Assembly (NCBI GenBank): GCA_963698565.1
Contig: CAVORH010000005.1
Coordinates: 101,555 to 165,554 of the forward strand
Direction: 5' to 3'
Source of the DNA: Sva-07 sp963698565
GTDB taxonomy: Bacteria > Actinomycetota > Acidimicrobiia > Acidimicrobiales > Ilumatobacteraceae
Length of the DNA: 64,000 bases
Shown: one piece after another, positions 35,778-43,602 of the stretch
Numbering within the stretch: the stretch's first letter is position 1
Layout: the number at the start of each line of letters is the position of its first letter
Position numbers and translations under genes: made by a program
The notes under the pieces: generated by a model
Told to the model about the DNA's origin: nothing
What the model saw: the letters and a program-made list of their open reading frames with translations, nothing else
Databases searched by the model: none

Positions 35778-36245
35778 TCAGACCTCGGGAAGGAGGGAGA
35801 GCTGGCCGGACGAGCGGCGGGCGGGCGGAGACGGACGAGCAGCAGAGGAGGAGCGAGGAGCTGACTGAGGAGCAGCGCGCGAGGGGCGAGGAGCGGGCGA
35901 GAGGGCGGAAGGCTGCGACGGGCCGACGGGCGAGAGGCAGACGGCGGGAACGGCGAGTCGATACGAACCGGCCTCGAAGACACCGGAGCGGGAGCGGCCC
36001 TGGGATGCGTCGATCACAGCGAGATCGCGAAGGCGACCGACGGCGCGAGTCACGGTGTCTTTTGCGAGTCCGAGCGATGACGCCAGCGAACGGATCGACA
36101 CCTGCGCGACGACGTGGCCGTCGTCGCCGGTGGAACGTTGCAGCATCTCCTCGAGCACCACCCACGTCGTGGGACCAACGTGACGTCGAAGCTCGTGTGC
36201 CGCGGGCCCGAGCTCGATGGTGCGGCGGATCGGGTCAGCGGGCAT
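35778..36245 (-). CDS. helix-turn-helix protein of the mobile module
   Basis: 155 residues from MPADPIRRTIELGPAAHE. The winged-helix core is TTWVVLEEMLQRSTGDDG, SIRSLASSLGLAKDTVTRAV, GRLRDLAVIDASQG, as seen in plasmid replication or partition regulators. The C-terminal 60 residues are low-complexity Ser/Pro/Arg. It overlaps the upstream excisionase-like gene by about 11 bp and precedes the relaxase, so it belongs to the same mobile operon. The exact role is not known. Confidence 0.75.
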   Translation of the reverse strand: MPADPIRRTIELGPAAHELRRHVGPTTWVVLEEMLQRSTGDDGHVVAQVSIRSLASSLGLAKDTVTRAVGRLRDLAVIDASQGRSRSGVFEAGSYRLAVPAVCLSPVGPSQPSALSPAPRPSRAAPQSAPRSSSAARPSPPARRSSGQLSLLPEV

Positions 36246-36510
36246 CGGAGGCTCCGCCAACGGGTGCCTCCGCGTCACACAGCCGGACCACCCGGCCAGT
36301 GGTCGCCAACTCCATCAACGCCCACCGCGGGACACGCAAGCATTTCTCCCCGAGACGCACGACCGGCAGACCAGAGGTGCCACCTGAGTTCAGGTACTCG
36401 TGGGCGAGTTGGTAGCCGAGCGAACGACCGATCCGCAGCACCTGCGCCGCCTCACCAAGCGTGAGCAACTGGTGCTCGAACGGCTCAGCCAAATCCCCCA
36501 ACGACGACAT
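36235..36510 (-). CDS. excisionase-like HTH DNA-binding protein
   Basis: 91 residues. LLTLGEAAQVLRIGRSLGYQ, LAHEYLNSGGTSGLPVVRLG, EKCLRVPRWALMELA is the standard excisionase/MerR-like winged helix used in actinobacterial integrative elements. It is the first gene of the module (Xis-like, HTH, relaxase), all on the minus strand. The upstream region has a short palindrome at 36640-36655 that could be an operator. The integrase is not next to it but 18 kb away. Confidence 0.82.
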   Translation of the reverse strand: MSSLGDLAEPFEHQLLTLGEAAQVLRIGRSLGYQLAHEYLNSGGTSGLPVVRLGEKCLRVPRWALMELATTGRVVRLCDAEAPVGGASDAR

Positions 36511-36963
36511 GAACCATCAGAAGTACACCCATGTCATTCACCCTGCAACCCCAACGTTTACGGGCGTTCCGGACGATCCGGACCAGACGACATCAACAGA
36601 CACAGGAGGACATCAGAGGACACCAAACGGACGGTCGACTGTGACCGAAGTCACACATCACCGGACCGTACCGGCATCCAGGACACGGCGGCGGCGGTCG
36701 TCGATCCGAACTACTTGCCGAAACCCGGTCCGACGCACGGGCCATCGCAGGGCTGTGAGAATCGGGGGCCGCACGGCCGGATCGCGAAGCGATTATGTGA
36801 CGCCGCAGTAGGGCCGTTACCGGGCGGTGGTCGTGCATCGATCGCCGTGATTGTGTGCGCCGGATATGAGCGGGCGTGGGGGTGGACGTCGAGCTGTCCA
36901 GCCACCTGTTGACGTGCTGTATCGTCCGCATTGGAGCGTCTCACGACAATCCGGAGCCCTCGG
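36511..36963. other. intergenic control region of the relaxase module
   Basis: 453 bp without a convincing gene. It holds TGTGAC-CGAA-GTCACA (36640-36655), a perfect 6-bp inverted repeat, and repeated 'AGGACA' words at 36604-36625. This would be the promoter region for the minus-strand module and the plus-strand acetyltransferase. An origin of transfer could lie here but none is proved. Confidence 0.45.
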
Positions 36964-37623
36964 ATGATCAACACGCCGCCACAAGTGATCTCAGGCATCG
37001 AGTACTCCGTTTGTCGACCTCAAGACACACCCGACATGGCTCGCCTGCTTGCGGAGAGCTTCACGCAACACGATCCTCCTGCAGTCGCCGTTGGCCTCAC
37101 CCCAAACGAATTCGAGGCGTTCGTCGAACTCTGGTCACCAGCAGCGGGTGTGGACGGCCTGACCGTCGTCGCCCGAGATGTCGCGACCGGTCAGCTGGCG
37201 GGTGTTCTGCTGACAGACGACGCCGCGACGCCACCCCCGCAAGGACTCGAAGCAGTGTCGGACAAGTTCGATCCGATCCTCGACCTGCTGGGTCAGATCG
37301 ATGCCGAGTACCGGGATGTAAGGACAATCGAGCCGGGTCAGACTCTCCACCTGTTCCTGCTGGGTGTCGCCGAGCAATTCACTCGACGCATGATCGGCCA
37401 GCACCTCGTTTCGGCGTGCCTTGCCAATGGGGCCATCAAGGGATACACATCAGCGGTCACTGAGGCGACCAACCTGGTGTCCCAGCACATCTTTGGACGA
37501 CTTGGATTCACGAAGCGAGCCGAGCGTTCCTATGGCGAATACCGACTTGATAGCGCGCCCGTTTTCGCATCGATCTCAGAACATGGCGGACCGATGACCA
37601 TGGACCGCACCATTCCTGCGTAG
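36964..37623 (+). CDS. GNAT-like acetyltransferase
   Basis: 219 residues from MINTPPQVISGIEYSVCRPQ. The fold marks are DTPDMARLLAESFTQHDPP, LTVVARDVATGQLAGVLL, then LHLFLLGVAEQFTRRMIGQHL and LGFTKRAERSYGEYRLD. The acetyl-CoA loop is less typical than in other GNATs in this window. The pattern resembles arylalkylamine-type or streptothricin-like acetyltransferases, but no substrate is claimed. It precedes repeat copy 15. Confidence 0.75.
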   Translation: MINTPPQVISGIEYSVCRPQDTPDMARLLAESFTQHDPPAVAVGLTPNEFEAFVELWSPAAGVDGLTVVARDVATGQLAGVLLTDDAATPPPQGLEAVSDKFDPILDLLGQIDAEYRDVRTIEPGQTLHLFLLGVAEQFTRRMIGQHLVSACLANGAIKGYTSAVTEATNLVSQHIFGRLGFTKRAERSYGEYRLDSAPVFASISEHGGPMTMDRTIPA

Positions 37624-37707
37624 AGGGCGATGCAGCGAACCGTTGCTGACGCCGACCCGAGCTCAACCGTCGGCGAGGTAGTGCGCCCAGGCGAGGCGCG
37701 CTGCTAG

Positions 37708-37789
37708 CTCATGACGCGATCACCGACCGTGCTCGGTTGGTGAGCCGCTGGCGCGGTTATCGGGTGTTCGGCTTGGGCCGTGATCGAGT
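37708..37789. repeat. interspersed repeat, copy 15 (variant, reverse)
   Basis: On the minus strand: GGCCCAAGCCGAACACCC, GATAACCGCG, then CAACCGAGCACGG and CGGTGATCGCGTCATGAGCT. Copy 16 matches it almost throughout. The pair flanks the amidohydrolase gene. Confidence 0.75.
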
Positions 37790-37850
37790 GGCCGCGTGCG
37801 CGCGGTTCGGCGTGCCGGATTGTGCGAGTCCGAGCGTCGTCCCGATGGTG

Positions 37851-39062
37851 TCAGAGGGCGATTTCTTGGCCGGCTTGGACGACGTGGGCAACGCGGGGTT
37901 TGAGGTCGGTGACGTCGACGTCGGTGCCGGTGAAGGCAACGAGATCTGCGATCTTGCCGACCTCGATTGTGCCGAGTGTCGAATCCACCCCCATCAGTTG
38001 CGAGGCAATACGAGTCGTGGACTCGAGCACAGCGGTCGGCGACATGCCGAGATCGGCCATGAGTTGCAGCTCGCGCAGATTGTTGCCATGGGGCATCACA
38101 CCGGAGTCGGTGCCCATGGCGATCGTGACCCCCGCCTCGATCGCGCGTCGGAACGACTCTTGATGCACATCGACGACGGCCCGCGCCTTGTCGATGATCA
38201 TCTGCGGCAACTCGACGCCCTGGTCGGCGGCGTCGAGCACACCGAGTGGCGCAACGAGGGTGGGGACGAGATACGTACCGGCGTCGAGCATCATCTGGAT
38301 CGCCTCGTCGTCGAGATAGACACCATGTTCGATCGAGCGGATACCGGCACGGATCGCGTTCTTGATGCCGCTGGTCGCCTGGGCATGCGCCATCACGAAT
38401 CGGCCGGCACCGGTGGCCTCCGCCACCAACACGTCGAGCTCATCAGCCTTGAAATGAGCATGCTGAGGATCGGTACGAGAGGACAGCACGCCACCGGATG
38501 TGCACACCTTGATCACATCGGCGCCGGCCCGCACCAACTCACGCACCTTGCGGCGCATCTCATCGGGCCCGTCGACGACATTGTCCGGCATGCCCGGATA
38601 GGGGTCTAGATCCCACGGCATGCGAGCACCACAGACATGCCAACCGTCGCCGTGCCCGCCTGTCTGCGACAGCATCGCGATCGAGATCTGCATCCGCGGC
38701 CCTTCGATCAGGCCCTTCTCCTGCGCCTCCTTCACACCCAGATCGGACCCGCCCGCCTCACGAACTGTCGTGATACCCGTGGCGAGCGTGCGCTGCATGC
38801 GCTCCGCCGCGAGGTAGAAGCGCATCGAGAACGGTGTCTCGGCATAGGTCGTCGGAGAGAGGTCCCCATCGATCATGAAGTGCACGTGGCAGTCGAAGAG
38901 CCCCGGCGTGACGAGATGGCCCGAGAGATCGACCGATTCGTCGCCGTCCAGCCCCACACCGATGTCGACGATGCGACCTTCCTCCACCGCGATGTCGGCG
39001 ACCGAGGCGTCTGCGCCTGTGCCGTCGAAGACCATTCCGTTCGCCCAGATCGTTCTGCCCAT
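37851..39062 (-). CDS. metal-dependent amidohydrolase
   Basis: 403 residues from MGRTIWANGMVFDGTGADA. The metal motif HVHF is in PGLFDCHVHFMIDGD. Further ligands lie in FVMAHAQATSGIKNAI, RSIEHGVYLDDEA and the late Asp in VTIAMGTDSGVMPHGNN. This is the imidazolonepropionase/prolidase-like amidohydrolase group, often annotated as Xaa-Pro dipeptidase or organophosphate acid anhydrase. Upstream in-frame sequence to 39305 has no family match. It is bordered by variant repeats 15 and 16 in the same orientation, so it may be one mobile unit. Confidence 0.88.
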   Translation of the reverse strand: MGRTIWANGMVFDGTGADASVADIAVEEGRIVDIGVGLDGDESVDLSGHLVTPGLFDCHVHFMIDGDLSPTTYAETPFSMRFYLAAERMQRTLATGITTVREAGGSDLGVKEAQEKGLIEGPRMQISIAMLSQTGGHGDGWHVCGARMPWDLDPYPGMPDNVVDGPDEMRRKVRELVRAGADVIKVCTSGGVLSSRTDPQHAHFKADELDVLVAEATGAGRFVMAHAQATSGIKNAIRAGIRSIEHGVYLDDEAIQMMLDAGTYLVPTLVAPLGVLDAADQGVELPQMIIDKARAVVDVHQESFRRAIEAGVTIAMGTDSGVMPHGNNLRELQLMADLGMSPTAVLESTTRIASQLMGVDSTLGTIEVGKIADLVAFTGTDVDVTDLKPRVAHVVQAGQEIAL

Positions 39063-39843
39063 GGTCAGACCATCGCACACCTCGATGGACGGTCGAGCAC
39101 GCGCCACCGACGATGCGACCCGGCCCGCCACATAGTCGCGCTCGCGCGCTGGCCTCACCACGAACCCACTCAGGTCGATATCGCGAGACGGCGAGCCGAG
39201 GGCAAGACCGAGCGCGAAGGCCCCGACACTGGCTTGACGTGGTCGAACGCGCCGCGGGTGTTGGGCCGGACTGTGCAGATCGCACGGGTGGGTTGAACGG
39301 GTCACGGCGCTCCCATTGGGTGCGGGCCACGGTCATCGAGCGATCGCGTTGGCCGGCTATGTGTCGACCGAGTCGGTCTCTCCCGACGAGCAATTCGGGT
39401 GCCAGCTATCGGCGCTCTTTGTGAGCGGGCGGGAACGCGCCTGCTCGCGCTCGACTTCCGGCGCACTGTTGCGCCTCGACCGGGGAAGCGGGGAGCTCGT
39501 AACGCGATCACCGGGCGTGCTCGGTTGACGAGTGATCGGCGGAGTTATCGGGTGCGCGACTTGGGCCGCAGTGTTGCGCGCCTTCGCCGGCGTCGAACGG
39601 ATTACGGAGCGGTCGTTATGCGTGGGCCGGTAGCGAGCATCTTGCCGGATAGCGGGCGGGTCCGGCTCCCTGCCGTAGAACATTCTGATCGGCCGTGAGG
39701 GGTGAGCGAGCCGGATCCAAGCGAGAAGCGTGACTCGTCAGGATCGGTGACCAACGCGCAACTGGCTGGTGCCAACGATGTGAGTTTGATCGCGGCACCA
39801 AGGGGAGGGAGACCGGGTCGTCGCCCGTATACGTTGTCGCGTC
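39063..39843. other. intergenic stretch with repeat copy 16
   Basis: 780 bp with no convincing gene. Besides repeat copy 16 (39494-39577), nothing was recognised. Short open frames on both strands lack family signals. Confidence 0.4.
39494..39577. repeat. interspersed repeat, copy 16 (variant, reverse)
   Basis: On the minus strand: GGCCCAAGTCGCGCACCC, GATAACTCCG, then CAACCGAGCACGC and CGGTGATCGCGTTACGAGCT. The CGATCAC/GTGATCG arms pair perfectly. It is the partner of copy 15. Confidence 0.75.
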
Positions 39844-40026
39844 ATGGTAGGAAACGTGCCTGCGGGATACCACACGATCACTCCGTACTTCACGGTGACA
39901 GATGCGGACCGATTGATCGCTTTCATGTTGGGCGCGTTCGAAGGGCGAGTCTTGATCGAGGACCGTACCGAGAACGGCCGGGTGCGGCATGTGAGGGTCC
40001 GAATTGGCGACTCGATCGTGATATGA
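39844..40026 (+). pseudogene. VOC/PhnB-like gene, cut off by an insertion
   Basis: 60 residues: VPAGYHTITPYFTVTDADR, LIAFMLGAFEGRVLIEDR, VRHVRVRIGDSIVI, then a TGA. This is the first half of a PhnB-like VOC protein, with the metal-site His missing its partner. The break falls where IS-like sequence begins (about 40024). The second half is not seen on the other side of the relic. Confidence 0.75.
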
Positions 40027-40076
40027 AACTGACGGAGGTTGTTGACACCTGAGTCCTTCCCACGACAAGGAACCAG

Positions 40077-40187
40077 ATGACCGCACAACAACTCATCCGG
40101 CAGGCCAAGCGACGACTCGCGATCCTGCAGCACGCCGAAGAGGTGACCGGCAACGTCGCTCGGACCTGCCGTTACTACGGGATCAGC
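40077..40187 (+). mobile_element. IS481-type transposase relic (N-terminal 37 residues)
   Basis: MTAQQLIRQAKRRLAILQHA, EEVTGNVARTCRYYGIS is the first helix-turn-helix of an IS481/IS3-like transposase. Homology stops at about 40187 and no DDE domain follows. Upstream TGTTGACACCTG (40040-40051) may be the element's end. The rest of the IS was deleted together with the left part of the recombinase relic. Confidence 0.75.
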
Positions 40188-40197
40188 TTCACAAGCG

Positions 40198-40350
40198 TTA
40201 GTACACCGCGTCAGGTCCTGCTGAGACCTGCATGCGTCCGTCGTCGTGGTACACGATGGCGAGGTTCAGTTCGCTGTAGACAACCTTGCGGTCCTCAGGC
40301 TCGGCGTTGGCCAGGAAGCGTCCGTACTCGTCTGGGTAAGTGCCTGCGTC
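40198..40350 (-). mobile_element. serine-recombinase C-terminal relic
   Basis: In the minus frame ending at TAA 40198 the segment YGRFLANAEPEDRKVVYSEL, NLAIVYHDDGRMQVSAGPD matches the C-terminal end of large serine recombinases ('ADPEDKAEVYREL.L.LTYDP'). No catalytic domain remains nearby. It shows that at least two mobile elements recombined at this spot. Confidence 0.55.
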
Positions 40351-40373
40351 ACGGCTGCGACTGCTGGAGCCGG

Positions 40374-40997
40374 TTAGGATGGGCCGGAGTAACGCTGAGC
40401 CCGCTTTGCCGAATACTGCTGGTGGTAGTCCTCGGCGTAGTAGAAGTCCTCGAGCATGGCGATTTGGGTGCCGATCCGTCGATTACCTGACATCTGATCA
40501 TCGAGGGCGACGCGGTGTTCTAACGCCGACTTCAACTGCTCGTCGGTGCTCGCGAGGATGATGGACCTGTACTGATCGGTACGGCCATCACGATTCGCGA
40601 ACGGGTCATCGCCGCTTCCGCCCTCGCGGCTGGCAGCGCCCTCAACCGTCGGCTGGTGCCCCGACCAGAATTCGTTCAGGATTGCTTCGGTCGAGATGAT
40701 CTTGGGGTCATAGACGACCTGTACAACCTCAACATGACCTGTGGATCCACCACAGGTCTCCTCGTACGTCGGATGTTCTGTTGTGCCACCGGCGTAGCCG
40801 ACTGCGGTGCTGTACACACCGGGTAGAGACCAGAACCTGGCCTCGGGACCCCAGAATCAACCCCTGCCCAAAACGATGGTCAGCAGACCCTCGGGCCAGG
40901 GGCCCTTGAGTGGATTGCCGTTCACATAGTGGCGCTCAGCGACGGAAAGTGGCTCGCGGCGGCTGCCGGTGCTGGAGGTTGAGGAGGCGATCTTCAT
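40374..40997 (-). CDS. msrA: peptide methionine sulfoxide reductase A with in-frame TGA at the catalytic Cys (candidate selenoprotein)
   Basis: Reading from ATG 40997 through TGA 40859-40857 to the stop at 40374 gives 207 residues without any indel. The TGA stands where MsrA has its catalytic Cys: RHYVNGNPLKGPWPEGL, then GRG-TGA-FWG, then PGVYSTAVGYAGGTTEHPTY. The canonical copy at 43697 has GMGCFWG. The C terminus (YAEDYHQQYSAKRAQRYSGPS) lacks the usual resolving Cys, as in known Sec-type MsrA. An island-type promoter ends 8 bp before the ATG. Alternatively it is a pseudogene through one TGC-to-TGA change. No selenocysteine machinery is in the window. Confidence 0.6.
40826..40844 (-). promoter_or_regulatory. 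hairpin after the TGA codon, possible bacterial SECIS
   Basis: Twelve bases after the TGA, the minus strand forms GAGGCCAG-GTT-CTGGTCTC, an 8-bp stem with one G-U pair. The apical loop lies about 20 nt from the UGA, within the range described for bacterial SECIS elements, and the loop begins with G. The canonical msrA copy can also form a smaller hairpin (GTCTC/GAGAC) at a similar place, so the hairpin alone is weak evidence. Confidence 0.4.
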
Positions 40998-41325
40998 AAC
41001 AGTCCAGACAATCGAATGGCCACTTCGTTACACCGCCGTGGCGACAAGTTCCTATGGCCCCGAGCATCGCCTCCATCGCGGCGACGAAGCCGACCGTGAC
41101 GTCGCTCACATCAACGCCGAACTCGGCGGCTCGGTGGGCGAGGTCGGCCACACGCGCCGACTTTCAGAGCGTCTTGGTGGGCGTGCATCCGTCGTTGACG
41201 CAGGTGCCCCCGAGGGCGCGTTGCTCGATCAGGGCGACACGATCGCCGTGTTGCGCCCGAGTGACTGCGAGGGTGGGCCCGGCTTGACCGGCCCCGAGCA
41301 CGATCAGGTCGTAGGTGTCGTTCAT
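40936..41325 (-). pseudogene. truncated pyridine-nucleotide-disulfide oxidoreductase
   Basis: From ATG 41325: MNDTYDLIVLGAGQAGPTLA (FAD dinucleotide motif), then the redox site ALGGTCVNDGCTPTKTL, then TGA at 41164. Reading past it gives KSARVADLAHRAAEFGVDVS, still matching mercuric-reductase-like proteins, before homology ends about residue 90. Normal length is about 460. The TGA is not at a redox residue, so recoding is unlikely here. The downstream msrA promoter lies inside the remnant, suggesting a deletion that joined the two. Confidence 0.75.
41006..41032 (-). promoter_or_regulatory. ECF-type promoter P5 (msrA with TGA)
   Basis: Minus strand: TGTAAC, 17 nt, GTCT, with ATTCGATT before GTCT. 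The ATG of msrA begins 8 bp after GTCT, so the transcript would be nearly leaderless. Confidence 0.7.
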
Positions 41326-41371
41326 GTCGTTCGTTCCCTCCGGTAAGTCATCGGGTGCCCATGTGGCGCTG

Positions 41372-41862
41372 TCAGTAGACGTCGTCGATGACCTGTGAGA
41401 TGCCATTGACCTCGAACGCGTCGCCTGCCGACTTTCCCAACAGTGCCGCCGTGATCGGCGCGTCGCAGGAGATTCCCATGAACGTCTGCCCTTGGCATTC
41501 GAACTCCTGGGTGAGTGCCGCGATCACGAAGTTCTGACCGTTCCAGAGCACGACCGCACCCGGCCCCACGACATCCACCGTGCCGAAGTCCAGCGCCTCG
41601 ATCTGTTCGATCGCTCGCTCGTGGTTGTGGATCGGCGCGTCGAATGCCTCGGCATAGCGACCGCTCTGCACCGCTTGCGACAGGTCCTGGCTGTCGAGCG
41701 ATTCGGTGCGGTCGAGGCGAGCGTTCTCGAGGTACGTCGAGTAGGCCTCGCGTGACGCTTGCAGTTGGTCGGCTTCGAGGCCGAGCATGGTGGTTTTGAG
41801 GACATCTTTGGCAACGCGCATCACAGCGTCCTGGGGCTGCTTGAGAAATTGCGATCTGGCAT
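41372..41862 (-). CDS. GreA/GreB-like transcript cleavage factor family protein, N-terminal frameshift
   Basis: A strong ribosome site (AAGGAG) precedes ATG 41862. MPDRNF is followed after a one-base shift (near 41848) by LKQPQDAVMRVAKDVLKTT. The C-terminal domain reads TVDVVGPGAVVLWNGQNFVI, then SCDAPITAALLGKSAGDAFEVNG, matching the GreA/GreB C-terminal domain that binds RNA polymerase. The N-terminal coiled coil is shorter than in true GreA, so it may be a Gre-like regulator. The repaired length is about 163. Promoter P6 and a 15-bp palindrome lie upstream. Confidence 0.7.
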
Positions 41863-41897
41863 GGCGGTGTGCTCCTTGTTCGTTGTGACGTGCACGC

Positions 41898-41934
41898 GTG
41901 CACTGCAGAACCAGTCGTCGGTTCTGCAGTGCAC
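41898..41934. repeat. perfect 15-bp inverted repeat in the gre-like promoter region
   Basis: GTGCACTGCAGAACC (41898-41912) and GGTTCTGCAGTGCAC (41920-41934) are exact complements with a 7-bp spacer. It abuts the GTCT box of promoter P6, so it covers the likely transcription start. It could be an operator for a dimeric regulator or form a hairpin in the leader. Confidence 0.8.
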
Positions 41935-41961
41935 AGACAATCGGGTCGCCAGACCGTTACG
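41935..41961 (-). promoter_or_regulatory. ECF-type promoter P6 (gre-like gene)
   Basis: Minus strand: CGTAAC, 17 nt, GTCT, with CCCGATT before GTCT. The first base of the -35 box differs from the other five copies. Confidence 0.65.
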
Positions 41962-41973
41962 CCCTCACACACC

Positions 41974-42476
41974 TCATTGCATCGTGAGCACGCGGCCGTA
42001 CCCGTGGCGAGTCTCGAGATCACTGGCGCCCTTGTTCCCGGCCCAGGCCGTGCGACCGTTGACGAGCACGGCCTTGACCGTGTCGTCGTTGCGGCGCACG
42101 AGCCGTTGCACGCCGGTGAAGCTCGGCATCGGCTCCTCGTGGATCTCCTCGACGGTGTCGTCGAGACGATGAGGGTCGATGACGACGAGTTCGCCCGCTT
42201 TCCGACGCCGATGCGAGCGGCGTCGACGCGGTGGAAGTCGGCGATGTCGGCGGTCACCTTGTGCACCGCTTCACCGACGGTCATGAACGGCTTCCTTGCA
42301 CTCTCGGCGTCGCGCACGCGCTTGAGGAGTCGCAGTTGGAAGTTGTAGAACGCCATGTTCCGCAGGTGGGCGCCGGCATCGGAGAAGCCCATCATCGCTG
42401 CGGGGTGCTCGATGATCCAGTCGACACGATCGTGGTCGAGCGTGCGCTGGCCGACGAACGGATCTCGCTGGGTCAT
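41974..42476 (-). pseudogene. D-aminoacylase-like amidohydrolase, C-terminal remnant with frameshift
   Basis: From 42476: MTQRDPFVGQRTLDHDRVDW, MMGFSDAGAHLRNMAFYNFQ, KPFMTVGEAVHKVTADIAD, then IGVGKRA. An indel near 42196 moves on to GELVVIDPHRLDDTVEEIHE, TAWAGNKGASDLETRHGYG and a stop at 41974. This is the last third of an N-acyl-D-amino-acid deacylase-type protein; the metal-binding N-terminal part is absent. It is a relic left beside the stress island. Confidence 0.75.
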
Positions 42477-42655
42477 GTCGCGTCGATCGCCGGCCTCAGC
42501 GAGCACGGCGCCTTGACGGAGCGTGTCGCCGATGGTTCGGCGCGCCGCCTTCGGTGTATCGATCGGCGCTGATCTGAGCGCGTCATCGCGCAGCGATGCC
42601 GGCTCGCGAGCGGGACGTGGTTTGGTTCGAGCGCCGACCGCTACGGGTTGGCGTC

Positions 42656-42934
42656 TCACCCCGGACCGGCTCGTAGCCGGAGCTGGGAGACCAAGCTGTC
42701 GAAGTCGGCGGGCATGACGTCGAGTTGGTGATCGTTGGTGGCGTTGGTGAGCTGGATCGTCATCCGGATCTGATCGACGAAAATCGTGCAGCCCTCGCAG
42801 CCGTCGAGATGCTCCTGGAACGCAACGAGGTCCGTGCGATCGAGGGCATCGTCGAGGTAGTCGGTGACGAGTTCGACGGCATCCGCGCAACGAATGCTGA
42901 AGCCGCTCGTTGATGGTGCGTGTTGGTCAGACAT
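42656..42934 (-). CDS. zinc-finger anti-sigma factor
   Basis: 92 residues from ATG 42934, overlapping the stop of the sigma gene. RCADAVELVTDYLDDALDRT, then FQEHLDGCEGCTIFVDQIR, is the zf-HC2 anti-sigma fold: the His and the CxxC bind zinc in ZAS-type factors that release their sigma factor on oxidation. There is no membrane helix, so it is a soluble redox-type anti-sigma like RsrA. This fits the methionine-sulfoxide-repair genes nearby. Confidence 0.88.
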   Translation of the reverse strand: MSDQHAPSTSGFSIRCADAVELVTDYLDDALDRTDLVAFQEHLDGCEGCTIFVDQIRMTIQLTNATNDHQLDVMPADFDSLVSQLRLRAGPG

Positions 42935-43545
42935 CGGTGAAGTGCTCCTCGAGAAGGGTTCGTAGAGCGGTGCGCCCTCGGTGAAGGAGCACTCGTTGAT
43001 TGACTGATGAGATACCGAGAGCGTTACAGACCTCGTCGGAGGTCCAGCCCTCGACGTCGCGGAGCGTGACCACTTCTTGTTGGGCTGGCGGAAGCTGTTT
43101 GATGGCGTCGCCGATCGCAGTGAGTGTCTCTCGGGATTCCAGTTGGGCCCCAGGGAGGCGCTGCCATTCGGGTGGAGGTGTTGTCCAGTGGCCGGGGGCG
43201 CCTTGGGCCATGAGCCGGTCGGGGTCGACCGATTGATGGTTGCCGTCGCTGGTGTGGCCCATCGCGGCGAACGGGACAATCTTGGCTTCGCGTGGGGCGA
43301 GCGTACGGACCTTGTTGAGCATGATTCGGTAGATCCAGGTCTTGAGCGACGAACGGTGTTCAAACGTGTCGATGGATCCGATGACGGCGGCCCAGGTTTC
43401 CTGCACGACTTCCTCGGCGAGCGCCTGGGTGACGTAGGTGCGGGCGAGCCGCGTCAGACCTGGATTCAGTTCGGTGACGATTGCTCGGAACGCTGCTTCA
43501 TCGCCGAGCGCGGAGCGCGTCGACGATGTCGGAGTCGCTTGTCAC
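42927..43545 (-). CDS. ECF sigma factor, one-base frameshift near the start
   Basis: GTG 43545 gives VTSDSDIVDALRA; after one extra base (near 43505) it continues GDEAAFRAIVTELNPGLTRL, VVQETWAAVIGSIDTFEHRS, TWIYRIMLNKVRTLAPRE (region 2). Region 4 is DAIKQLPPAQQEVVTLRDVE, TSDEVCNALGISSVNQRVLL. Repaired it has about 205 residues. Its zinc-finger anti-sigma overlaps the 3' end. It is divergent from msrA and is the best candidate for the factor reading promoters P1-P6. The indel may be a sequencing error. Confidence 0.82.
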
Positions 43546-43565
43546 AGTCGGATTGTACGTGGGTG

Positions 43566-43592
43566 TGTAACACGAGCAGGAGTTGATGGTCT
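43566..43592 (+). promoter_or_regulatory. ECF-type promoter P1 (msrA/redoxin-msrB/Mo/antiporter/glnS unit)
   Basis: TGTAAC, 17 nt, GTCT, with TTGATG before GTCT. It lies 105 bp before the msrA start and in the divergent region with the sigma gene. Confidence 0.7.
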
Positions 43593-43602
43593 GAGTACAC
43601 GT

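Noticed and set aside
40826..40844. Treating the hairpin alone as proof of a SECIS element
   Set aside because: Small hairpins are frequent in this GC-rich DNA and the Cys-type msrA copy can form one too.
41164..41166. TGA in the oxidoreductase as a second selenocysteine
   Set aside because: It does not replace a redox Cys (both cysteines are present just upstream), and the protein is truncated soon after.
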